Source of the DNA: Spirochaetales bacterium
Lineage (GTDB): Bacteria; Spirochaetota; Spirochaetia; DSM-16054; Sediminispirochaetaceae
Reading direction: 5' to 3'
Length of the DNA: 56,368 nt
NCBI GenBank assembly: GCA_021767325.1
Contig: JAASTM010000001.1
Location: 1 to 56,368 of the forward strand
In this document: piece by piece, positions 15,042-22,785 of the stretch
Layout of the letters: each line of letters begins with the position of its first letter
Position numbering within the stretch: position 1 is the first letter of the stretch
Translations under genes and position numbers: made by a program
Notes under the pieces: generated by a model
What the model saw: only the letters and a program-made list of their open reading frames with translations
Databases searched by the model: none
Told to the model about the DNA's origin: nothing

Positions 15042-18000
15042 ATGGCTTATCGGTTTATTGTCCGCGACATTTTGTCGCATCTCGATGCCGGATTGACAAC
15101 TCTGGAACACAACTCGACGATAGGAGAGCGTGTACAGCTTGACTACCAGCCTCCGGCGAAGGGTGCAATGCTGCACCGAGTTTTAGCAACCCGTAAAGAT
15201 TCGGGGGCGCAGCTCAAGGTTCAATTTTTATACGATTCTGAGGTAGAAGCGTTTTTCAGTTTTGTCTTTTCGCTGGGTAGTGCCGGCACTGCAGCTGGAT
15301 CAGGCCTAATGAAGAGCTCACAAAATGGCTTGGGCTCGGGGGGAGGGGGGAGCTCGAAGGATACTCAGTTAAAGAGCATTCGTCCATTTCTCTTTCCATT
15401 GCAGATGGTCGATGGACCGGGATTGGTGTGTCGTTCAGGGCGATGGCACTTCTTTTCCTACACACGTTTCGACCTGCTGAACGATCGACTTTGGACGCAT
15501 CTGAAGACCGGGACTCCCGCGTTTCAGACCTATCTCGGGACGGTGGGTCGGCGTAGACTTCACCATCTGTACTATATGTCCGGCGTGCCACGGCAACATG
15601 ATGATGACTTCTTTTACCACGAGGATTACGAGTTCGTGCACAGTCTGTTAGATGGGGGGGCTCTCCCGTCCGAATCCACGAGCCATACGCCGGAGCTTTC
15701 ACAGTTTCTGGCCTACCTCTCCCATCCGAACAACCTCTACACCAAATCATTTCTCGGGTTTGATCGGGTGATCAAAACTGCGATTATCGCATTTGCCTTT
15801 GATGGGCTGCAGATTCCCGTTACTGCCGGGCAGATAGGTGACAGAGAAGGCGGCCCAAGTCACTCCAAGGCACAGAGGACTCTGCTCTACAACCCCACCA
15901 ACACTCTCAACCGGCTGCGGGCCTATATAAGCAATGAAAAAAATCCCTTCTATTCCTATCACATCCGGAATAAGCTCACCGTTTTCGGCGAGTACGGGCC
16001 TCCGCAGGGGGCTAAAATGTACGCCCGCCGCATGTTTCATCCCTCTTATTGGGGTTTTATCGCCCCCTACCAGACTCCCGAATCGGAGCGCATCGGATTG
16101 GTTCAGGAAAAGGCATCCGGGGCACTCTATCGCGATGATGTGCTGTGGAATCGCTTTATTGTAAACGGCAGTTCGCATGAACTGAGCATCGACGATATTG
16201 TTGAGCAGGGCTATCACTTTCAGCCGATTGCCGCTGAGCAGGTCCTGTCTGCGGACTACTTCTACCCGGACAACGGCTTTGAAGCGGGGGCGGACGGGCA
16301 GGAGCCGGGTTCTCAGGCCAGGGGGAGCAATGACATGCAGATTCGGTTGGAGGATGCAGGCGACGGTTTCTCCGCCGTGTTCCGGCTGATTCCCTTCATC
16401 AACCACAATGATGCCTCTCGCTTGCTGATGGCGGTAAAGAACTACAAGCAGGCTCTGCCGCTCAAGGACGGCGAAGAGCCGGTGGTGAGTACCGCCGATT
16501 CCCACCGCTTTAAAGAGCACATGCAATCTTTCTACCACGGCCACGAATACGGGGTAAACTTACTGACTGCATATCTGCCCTATTACGGGTATAACTTCGA
16601 AGACGGTATCGTAATATCGGAGACAGCTGCTGCCAAGCTTACCAGTATACACACCAGCATCATAGAATTCTCGGTATGTCGGGGAGACCGGTTGATCTGC
16701 TCACCCGAGCACCGGCAGTTCACCCTCGCGATCGATGACGAGGAGCGCAGGGCTGAGCTGCTGACCGTCCTGCGCCGGCGGTATCCTGGGTTTCACTTCG
16801 ACCTGCGTGAGAGCCGCCTGAGGTGCAGACCCCGGAACAAGAGCAATTTTCGGCCTACTGCGGTGGTGAAGTTACCCGAGCATATCGGCATGGCGATTCC
16901 CGAGCAAGAGTATACCTTTATAGTACCGGCAGTGGAGCAGTTTCACTTCGGCATCCGCTTCGAGGAAGAACGCCCGGCGGAAGTCGGGGACAAAATTATC
17001 GGGCGGCATGCAAATAAGGGGGTAATTACCAAAATTGTACCGGAGAAAGAGATGCCATTCTTCGGCGCAAGGAAAAGGGTGGAGGTGCTGATCAACCCGA
17101 TGAGCGTGGTGTCGAGGATGAATATCGGGCAGCTGATGGAGGTTGGATATCGGAAGGACAATGCCCGAGTTCTGCCCCTGTTCTACGAGTACAGTGCCGA
17201 AGATTTCAAACCAACCGGCATTGCCGAGTACCGTGGGGGGATGGCCTTTCCTGCTACACACGGTTACCAGTACTTTCTCAAGCTCGATCACTGTGCCGAG
17301 GATAAGGTCTACTTTAACACTAGACCACGTAACTCTTATCTTGGGTATTACGTGAAAGGCAAGCGGAATCTGGGGGGAATGCGCTTTGGGGAGATGGAGC
17401 TCTGGGGGCTGCAGGCCCATTCGGCCTACGCGTTGACGCAGCAGCTGTTGCAGCGCTACGCCTACGAGGAGAGGCTTCTGCTTTCTCCGGTGGTGAAGAC
17501 CCTTGGATGGTATCTTTTGCTGCTTCATCTTCAATTGGAGGTGTCTAAGAACGGCAGTGAGTTCATTCCCTTCTACCAAGAAGAGCGCTTGCGCAAGACC
17601 GACCGGATTACCCACTTCCGATTCCGGCGGATCGATCAACTCGATGAACTGAAGAAGTACTTTGGAACGCAGATGCAGCAGCTGAGAACGATTTCTGAGT
17701 TCCAAAAACATGTTTCCGCTGGCAAAGAAACGACGGCTCCCGGGTATGTGCAGCTCAGCCAGCGCCCGGAGGCTGCTGGTGAAACCCTGGTGTCGTACTT
17801 GGAAGGTATGCCGGCACTGCTGGTGTTGCCGGGCGGCTACCTGTTGTCAAACCTAAATAAGAGCCTGCACGATTCCTTGTCTGAGACTGTGTACTATCGT
17901 GTGCTCACCGCCGGTAACCGGGAGAACCGTTTTTATCCGCTGGTGAGCCGCAAAGGTGAAGACTGGGGCTATAAGCTGGTGTCCGGGCTGATTTCCGGAA

Positions 18001-19904
18001 AGCGCGGATTATTGAGGACCCAACTGCTTGGACGTCGGGTGAGCTCGGCCGGCCGGGCAGTGATGGTGCCCGAGCCGAAACTTGCACTGCATGAGGTGAG
18101 CCTCCCGTCTATCTACGCCGAGGAATACGGCGGTGCCCGGCAGAGCTTGATGATCCGTTATCCGAGCCTTTTTAAGTACAATATTCAGCAGTTCTCGGTC
18201 AATGATCGATATGCGGATAAATATGTGGTTAAAGTGAACCCGCTGATCTGTTCAATGGTGGCCGGCGATTTCGACGGTGATGCCATGACGTTCATGGCCG
18301 CGGACAAGCTGTTTCCCAGGAATGCTGCTCACTTTACGCCGGTTGAGAACCTGTATCACGAGGGCGATGGATCGATCTTCCTACACCTCTCCCAAGATCT
18401 GACATATGCCTATCACCTGTTGCGCACCCACCAGGAATATAGTCTGCTGGCTGAGCGGCTGAGAACGGAGTGGCTGGCCGAGCTGTGCGCTCAACACGAG
18501 AATCTAAAAGATTTTGCCGAAGCTGCCCGCCGTAGCTTCGAAGAGCGAGAGAGCTATATTCGGTTCATGGAGCAGTTTGTGCAGGCCTTGTTCGAATACA
18601 TAACTAGAGATAGGCCATACACGGTTTCCATCCGAGACTTGGATGTTCCAGGTTCGATTGCAGCCACTCGACGGACACAGGTCAATCACCTGCGGCAGAT
18701 CATTGCCACTGGTGCCAGGGGAAAAACAACCCACCTTGAAAAAATGACTCGGCAGGCCTCGGGGGCGATCTACCTAATGACGCCGGTTGCAGGGGAAGCG
18801 CATCACGGAGCCAGTAATACCTGGGCGGCTAAGCTCGAGGAGACAAAGCATGAGTTTCCCCTTTCGACCTGTCTTCGGGATGGACTGACTCCGCGCGAGC
18901 TGGCCTTTTTCTCCAATGATGCCCGGGCCGGCTTGGGCGAGAAAAAGCTCAAAACCCCGGACGGAGGCGAGTTCAACCGGCGCATCCACGAGATTCTCTA
19001 CGATGTGGAGATTGACGGCCAGGAGACTGAGAGTTCGAAGAGTCCCGACGCGGTCCGCAGTGCCTGTATGGTAGAAATAAACCGATCCACACTTGATCAG
19101 CTGCGGCAGGCGGTGGAGGCAGTTCTTGGTGAACAGTCCGATGAACAGTTCCGGGCCAATGTATTGGGCTTCCTGCGCCTGCGAAGCTACCGCAATGCTG
19201 CAGGAGAGGCGGTGCAGCCCGAAGAGGCGGTGACACAATTGTATGGAGGAGAGACCGCCGATTACTGCCTCGAGGTATCCAGCCCATTAGCCTGGAACTT
19301 TGATGGTACTGACCGGATACCGGCTAGTTGTTTTGGATACCGCAATCATTTCGAACCGGATGGGTACACAGCCGGTGAGCGTATCGGCTTAATTGCCGCC
19401 AGCATTATCGGAGAACAGGGAACACAGTTGGCCATGAAATCGTTCCAGGGCGAAAACCTGGTACCGCTGGACATGGTGGGCCGAGAGCTTACCCGGGCCC
19501 TCGCGGGTGGCAGTGGAAAGAACGCGACTGTCGCCGGAGAGGCAGCTCCTATACCTGTCGGGGCGCAAGAAGCAAGTACCACTGCAGAGGTTAAGAGCCG
19601 GCAAACCGCGCTGTTGGCCCATGCGTTCACTATCTACTGCATCTATGGCGGAAAAGTTCGGCCGGTTTTCATCGAGCTGCTTCTGGCTTATCTCCGGGAC
19701 AAAACTGCGCCGGGCAGTTTCAACCCCCTCCATTACCACTCTCTGCCGTGGAAGGGCGGATTGTACAACCTGGCTTTTGGCTTTTTCCGGGACAATATCC
19801 GGCAGCTGTACCGCGAGGCTGAAGAAGGGCTGGTGGTTCCGATAGACGAATCGTACCAATATCGTCTCATGTTCGATCAGTTTGACGAAGAAGGAAGGCA
19901 GTAG
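15042..19904 (+). CDS. Single-chain DNA-dependent RNA polymerase, fused beta/beta-prime cores
   Basis: 1620 aa. Motifs of both large RNA polymerase subunits occur in order. Beta-type: GYNFEDGIVIS (516-526), GDKIIGRHANKG (649-660) with the two catalytic-site lysines K651 and K659, NPMSVVSRMNIGQ (685-697), and MRFGEMELWGL (780-790). Beta-prime-type: the catalytic loop GDFDGD with D1076, D1078 and D1080; a bridge-helix segment GARGK (1224) and DGLTPRELAFF...DARAGL (from 1280); and the trigger-loop segment IAASIIGEQGTQLAMKSF (from 1451). All key catalytic residues I can place are present, so it should make RNA. At 1620 aa it is far smaller than the housekeeping subunits together and lacks their large lineage domains and the beta-prime zinc ribbon. 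It is not the cell's rpoBC: there is no ribosomal protein context, and divergence is extreme. Two coupled genes follow. Confidence 0.92.
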   Translation: MAYRFIVRDILSHLDAGLTTLEHNSTIGERVQLDYQPPAKGAMLHRVLATRKDSGAQLKVQFLYDSEVEAFFSFVFSLGSAGTAAGSGLMKSSQNGLGSGGGGSSKDTQLKSIRPFLFPLQMVDGPGLVCRSGRWHFFSYTRFDLLNDRLWTHLKTGTPAFQTYLGTVGRRRLHHLYYMSGVPRQHDDDFFYHEDYEFVHSLLDGGALPSESTSHTPELSQFLAYLSHPNNLYTKSFLGFDRVIKTAIIAFAFDGLQIPVTAGQIGDREGGPSHSKAQRTLLYNPTNTLNRLRAYISNEKNPFYSYHIRNKLTVFGEYGPPQGAKMYARRMFHPSYWGFIAPYQTPESERIGLVQEKASGALYRDDVLWNRFIVNGSSHELSIDDIVEQGYHFQPIAAEQVLSADYFYPDNGFEAGADGQEPGSQARGSNDMQIRLEDAGDGFSAVFRLIPFINHNDASRLLMAVKNYKQALPLKDGEEPVVSTADSHRFKEHMQSFYHGHEYGVNLLTAYLPYYGYNFEDGIVISETAAAKLTSIHTSIIEFSVCRGDRLICSPEHRQFTLAIDDEERRAELLTVLRRRYPGFHFDLRESRLRCRPRNKSNFRPTAVVKLPEHIGMAIPEQEYTFIVPAVEQFHFGIRFEEERPAEVGDKIIGRHANKGVITKIVPEKEMPFFGARKRVEVLINPMSVVSRMNIGQLMEVGYRKDNARVLPLFYEYSAEDFKPTGIAEYRGGMAFPATHGYQYFLKLDHCAEDKVYFNTRPRNSYLGYYVKGKRNLGGMRFGEMELWGLQAHSAYALTQQLLQRYAYEERLLLSPVVKTLGWYLLLLHLQLEVSKNGSEFIPFYQEERLRKTDRITHFRFRRIDQLDELKKYFGTQMQQLRTISEFQKHVSAGKETTAPGYVQLSQRPEAAGETLVSYLEGMPALLVLPGGYLLSNLNKSLHDSLSETVYYRVLTAGNRENRFYPLVSRKGEDWGYKLVSGLISGKRGLLRTQLLGRRVSSAGRAVMVPEPKLALHEVSLPSIYAEEYGGARQSLMIRYPSLFKYNIQQFSVNDRYADKYVVKVNPLICSMVAGDFDGDAMTFMAADKLFPRNAAHFTPVENLYHEGDGSIFLHLSQDLTYAYHLLRTHQEYSLLAERLRTEWLAELCAQHENLKDFAEAARRSFEERESYIRFMEQFVQALFEYITRDRPYTVSIRDLDVPGSIAATRRTQVNHLRQIIATGARGKTTHLEKMTRQASGAIYLMTPVAGEAHHGASNTWAAKLEETKHEFPLSTCLRDGLTPRELAFFSNDARAGLGEKKLKTPDGGEFNRRIHEILYDVEIDGQETESSKSPDAVRSACMVEINRSTLDQLRQAVEAVLGEQSDEQFRANVLGFLRLRSYRNAAGEAVQPEEAVTQLYGGETADYCLEVSSPLAWNFDGTDRIPASCFGYRNHFEPDGYTAGERIGLIAASIIGEQGTQLAMKSFQGENLVPLDMVGRELTRALAGGSGKNATVAGEAAPIPVGAQEASTTAEVKSRQTALLAHAFTIYCIYGGKVRPVFIELLLAYLRDKTAPGSFNPLHYHSLPWKGGLYNLAFGFFRDNIRQLYREAEEGLVVPIDESYQYRLMFDQFDEEGRQ

Positions 19905-19905
19905 C

Positions 19906-20805
19906 GTGGCACAATATCAAAGACCAAATCAGATTCCTGTACAGAAAGAAACACAAGACCCGCTGCAAAGATTTGCCCTGCCGGGGTCGAGATTTGAGTT
20001 GGACGGGGAGTTTCTCTATGAACTGTTCGAACTCGGCTCCGGTTCGGAAGAGCAGGATGAGGATGAAATGCCCGATGATGAAACTACCGACTATACTCAT
20101 GCCAGTGACGAGGCCGAATCAGCAGGCCCTTCTTCGAAGTTTGAGGTGGTTGGAGAGGAGTTTTTTACCCACAATCTACCGCAGATGGCACATATTATTG
20201 CCAGGTCCGTGGAGGACATCCGGGTGGTGACCCAGTTTAGGGAGAGTAAATACGCCGATCAAGTCGTTGAGGATATCCGAACCTACCTCAGCCAAAACCA
20301 GGGCGAGATTATCAGTCTGCAGAGCCTGGAACGGGCAGAGCGGATACCATTGGATGATCAGATAGAGAGGGATAAATACAACGAAGTGCAGAAGAATCTG
20401 CTCGATTTATTCGTGTTACTGCCTAACCTGCAGGTCATTCGTCTAAAGGAAATCTACAAATTCCGGCGGGAGTCTAAGTTCGAAGCCCGCGAGGAAGAAA
20501 TCCTGCGGGCACTGGAGCGAATTTATCGGGAGCTGGAACCAATAGGCGACTTCAGCGATACAGGAGAGCTGTTTACTCTGTATGTGAAAAAGAGAATAAA
20601 AGGAGTAAAGGGGCATGAACCGAGTTGGGGCTTGTATGTGCTCGAGATAAAGCGATTTTTTGCAGCCTGTTACGCCCATGGGGCGTCGACTGTTGAGTAT
20701 GAAACAGTCGCAGGACAGCTCCTGCAGAACGATAAGAAAGACAAGATGAAAACCTTTTTGCAGCGATACGGGGAGGTACTGTGGCAGCGACTGAAGAAAA
20801 GATAG
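19906..20805 (+). CDS. Unknown protein coupled to the fused RNA polymerase (candidate cofactor)
   Basis: 299 aa from GTG 19906, one base after the polymerase stop, with AAGGAAGG at 19891-19898; a TTG at 19882 is the alternative. An acidic, unstructured stretch (about 45-80, with EEQDEDEMPDDETTD) separates a short N-terminal part from a mainly helical C-terminal 200 residues. No zinc site, HTH or ATPase motif is visible. The position suggests a polymerase subunit, initiation factor or assembly factor; that is inference from context only. The next gene overlaps its end by 25 bases. Confidence 0.7.
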   Translation: MAQYQRPNQIPVQKETQDPLQRFALPGSRFELDGEFLYELFELGSGSEEQDEDEMPDDETTDYTHASDEAESAGPSSKFEVVGEEFFTHNLPQMAHIIARSVEDIRVVTQFRESKYADQVVEDIRTYLSQNQGEIISLQSLERAERIPLDDQIERDKYNEVQKNLLDLFVLLPNLQVIRLKEIYKFRRESKFEAREEEILRALERIYRELEPIGDFSDTGELFTLYVKKRIKGVKGHEPSWGLYVLEIKRFFAACYAHGASTVEYETVAGQLLQNDKKDKMKTFLQRYGEVLWQRLKKR

Positions 20806-22226
20806 GCATTAAGTGTATTCTCACGCAGGAGAATTTCGACGCATTCGTACAGCAGATCGCCAAATTCGAGCATGGCCTAAAAGAGGACATCGAGCTGCAG
20901 CACGAACCCGAGACGCCGGGACCGGAATTTGTGAAAGACGAAGGGATCTACGTCGTGGATCGAGCTGAAATCATACCGGACTTTCACTTCTATTATTACA
21001 AGAAGTGTCGGCTGTACTATTTCACCTTCGATATGGCAGACACTGAAGAGTGGGTAAAAAATGTGTTGCTGGACGGTATCATTTTGAAATCGAGCGATAC
21101 CACTATCAAGACCTTTCTCGAAGATACCATCAATCATGAGTACCGGCGAAGCGAAGAGCGCTACATCAAGCGCATTGAAGAGTGGCTTTCGGTGGGCGGA
21201 GTGCCACGGGATACCCAGATGCTGACAGTTTCATTTGGAAAGATGCGGGTTATTTACAACGAGTTGAAGAAGTTTGTGGTGTATGAGCAGCTGCGTGACA
21301 AATACGACCAGCCCGAGAGCTTGGCTGAGTATCAACGCTTTATTGAAACATTGTATCGTGCCGATGCGGTTGTCGATACCCGAGAAAAGCAAAATACTCT
21401 GCATACAGCACTTCAGAGTATAAGTGAATACGAAGCGCGGTTGCGGACCGACGGAGTATACACCGTCTCCATCTTGCTCACCGGTGAGACCGGGGTCGGC
21501 AAAAGCCAGCTGGCCGAGTACTTCCAACAGTATCTGCTGCGGGGATTCAACCAAAGCGACCGAGGCGCTGCGAAAGGGCCCGCATCTACCAAACGCACCG
21601 GCAAGGCTGAAGGCAGCGGCCCGCGGTCCCGGCCGGACAAACTGAACTGCTCTCAGCTCAGCAAGGAACAAATCCGCACTGAGCTCTTCGGGGCAATTAA
21701 AGGCACCTACACGGACCAGACCCAGTCGATCCCCGGGCGAATACTGGAAAACGTGCTGAATGTGTTCGTCCTGGACGAAATTGCCGATATGGATCTTTCA
21801 CTGCAGCCGCAGCTTCTATCGTATCTTGATGACTCGCGGGTACACCTGCAGAATCTGAATCAGTCGGTGTATGCCCCGCTTATCTTTCTCGCCACCACTA
21901 ACCGCAACATCCCGGAGCTGATCTCCCGGGGTGAGTTTCGCAACGACCTGTATGAGCGCTTCGATCTTCATTTGCATATCCCGCCAATTCGGGAGCGCCG
22001 GGATGAAATCAAGCCTTTTATCAAAATGATGCTCGGCCGGGAGCGGAACCGCCATCTGCGGATCTTCAAGGAGTTGCACGTCAGTAAGGCTTTCATTGAA
22101 CACATAAAAGCCTACGACTACAGCGAGGGCAACTTCCGTGAGCTGCAGCGAATCGTGCGGCGGGCAGTTCGGAACTGCATCTCTCAAGGTCAGCGTATCA
22201 TCAAGATCGAGCACATAAAAGAATAG
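20781..22226 (+). CDS. Enhancer-binding-type AAA+ ATPase without the sigma-54 GAFTGA loop
   Basis: 481 aa from GTG 20781 (GGGGAGG at 20770). About 200 N-terminal residues of unknown fold precede an NtrC-type AAA+ domain: Walker A GETGVGKS at 235-242, ELFGAIKGTYTDQ near 301-313 where activators have ELFGHEKGAFTGA, Walker B VFVLDEIADM, ATTNRN (sensor I) and ERFDLHLHIPPIRERRDEI. The loop that contacts sigma-54 is therefore changed to GTYTDQ and should not remodel sigma-54. No C-terminal Fis-type HTH is seen. It directly follows the fused polymerase and its partner, so it may activate that polymerase instead, or act as a switch like RtcR or MoxR relatives. Confidence 0.83.
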   Translation: MAATEEKIGIKCILTQENFDAFVQQIAKFEHGLKEDIELQHEPETPGPEFVKDEGIYVVDRAEIIPDFHFYYYKKCRLYYFTFDMADTEEWVKNVLLDGIILKSSDTTIKTFLEDTINHEYRRSEERYIKRIEEWLSVGGVPRDTQMLTVSFGKMRVIYNELKKFVVYEQLRDKYDQPESLAEYQRFIETLYRADAVVDTREKQNTLHTALQSISEYEARLRTDGVYTVSILLTGETGVGKSQLAEYFQQYLLRGFNQSDRGAAKGPASTKRTGKAEGSGPRSRPDKLNCSQLSKEQIRTELFGAIKGTYTDQTQSIPGRILENVLNVFVLDEIADMDLSLQPQLLSYLDDSRVHLQNLNQSVYAPLIFLATTNRNIPELISRGEFRNDLYERFDLHLHIPPIRERRDEIKPFIKMMLGRERNRHLRIFKELHVSKAFIEHIKAYDYSEGNFRELQRIVRRAVRNCISQGQRIIKIEHIKE

Positions 22227-22263
22227 GGCGATACGCCTCGACGACCATACAATCTAACTTTTC

Positions 22264-22278
22264 ACAAAAAATTCTTAA
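22264..22278 (+). promoter_or_regulatory. A/T box (copy d), upstream of the ubiquitin-like operon
   Basis: ACAAAAAATTCTTAA, identical to the copy at 30175-30189, preceded by TTC. TTCTTAA ends 18 bases before GGAGG (22297-22301). The 80-base gap between the AAA+ gene and the E2-like gene holds no other clear signal. Confidence 0.6.
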
Positions 22279-22306
22279 TATCCTCAACAAATCACAGGAG
22301 GTGTGT

Positions 22307-22771
22307 ATGAACAATCTCTGGTACGAGCGTGATCCACAACTGTTGAGTGACGAACAGCGGGCGATGAATCGCTTCTTCCCGCAGTTTCAGCTGGCGAAGC
22401 TGAATGATGGAAAGCTGGCGTGGGAGGGGGCAGTTCAACCAAAGGTGCTTGGCAACCATCAATGGTACCTGCAGGTGGTGTACGACCACAACCATCCCCA
22501 CAATAACGATTACGGCGGCTCCCTGCGGGTGTATTCCATCATGCCCGACTTAGATGAGTTGGAGGACGAACACGGACATTTACCGCATACTTTGCACGAC
22601 TCACGGGGGCACGTGTATCTCTGCACCAGCCGACCCAGCGATTTCAAAGTCGGTACTACCCAGACCACCGCTGCGGCGGCCCTCGGTTGGGCGATTAAGT
22701 GGATCGCAGCATTCGAGCTCTGGGCGAATGGTGACATTACCGAAGGGCAGTTCAGTGGCCATACGATTTAA
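22307..22771 (+). CDS. E2-like ubiquitin-conjugating-enzyme fold protein
   Basis: 154 aa from ATG 22307 with AGGAGGTG at 22296. The layout matches prokaryotic E2-like proteins: a beta-rich N-terminal half ending in YGGSLRVYSIMPD, then H...RGHVYLCTS with a candidate catalytic Cys at 106, then a helical end containing ALGWAIKWIAAFELW. In eukaryotic E2 the corresponding region is H-P-N...G-x-[VI]-C-L. Expected to carry a ubiquitin-like protein as a thioester received from the E1-like enzyme encoded two genes downstream. First gene of a ten-gene run with overlaps or gaps mostly under 30 bases. Confidence 0.75.
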   Translation: MNNLWYERDPQLLSDEQRAMNRFFPQFQLAKLNDGKLAWEGAVQPKVLGNHQWYLQVVYDHNHPHNNDYGGSLRVYSIMPDLDELEDEHGHLPHTLHDSRGHVYLCTSRPSDFKVGTTQTTAAAALGWAIKWIAAFELWANGDITEGQFSGHTI

Positions 22772-22785
22772 TGGTGGAGGATGCT

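Noticed and set aside
15042..19904. The cell's own fused rpoBC, as in some epsilonproteobacteria and Wolbachia
   Set aside because: Those fusions are nearly twice as long, keep all lineage domains and lie next to ribosomal protein genes; this one does not.
22264..22278. A/T box as a terminator U-tract
   Set aside because: There is no T-run in the direction of transcription and no hairpin before it; on the opposite strand there is a T-run, but no stem precedes it either.
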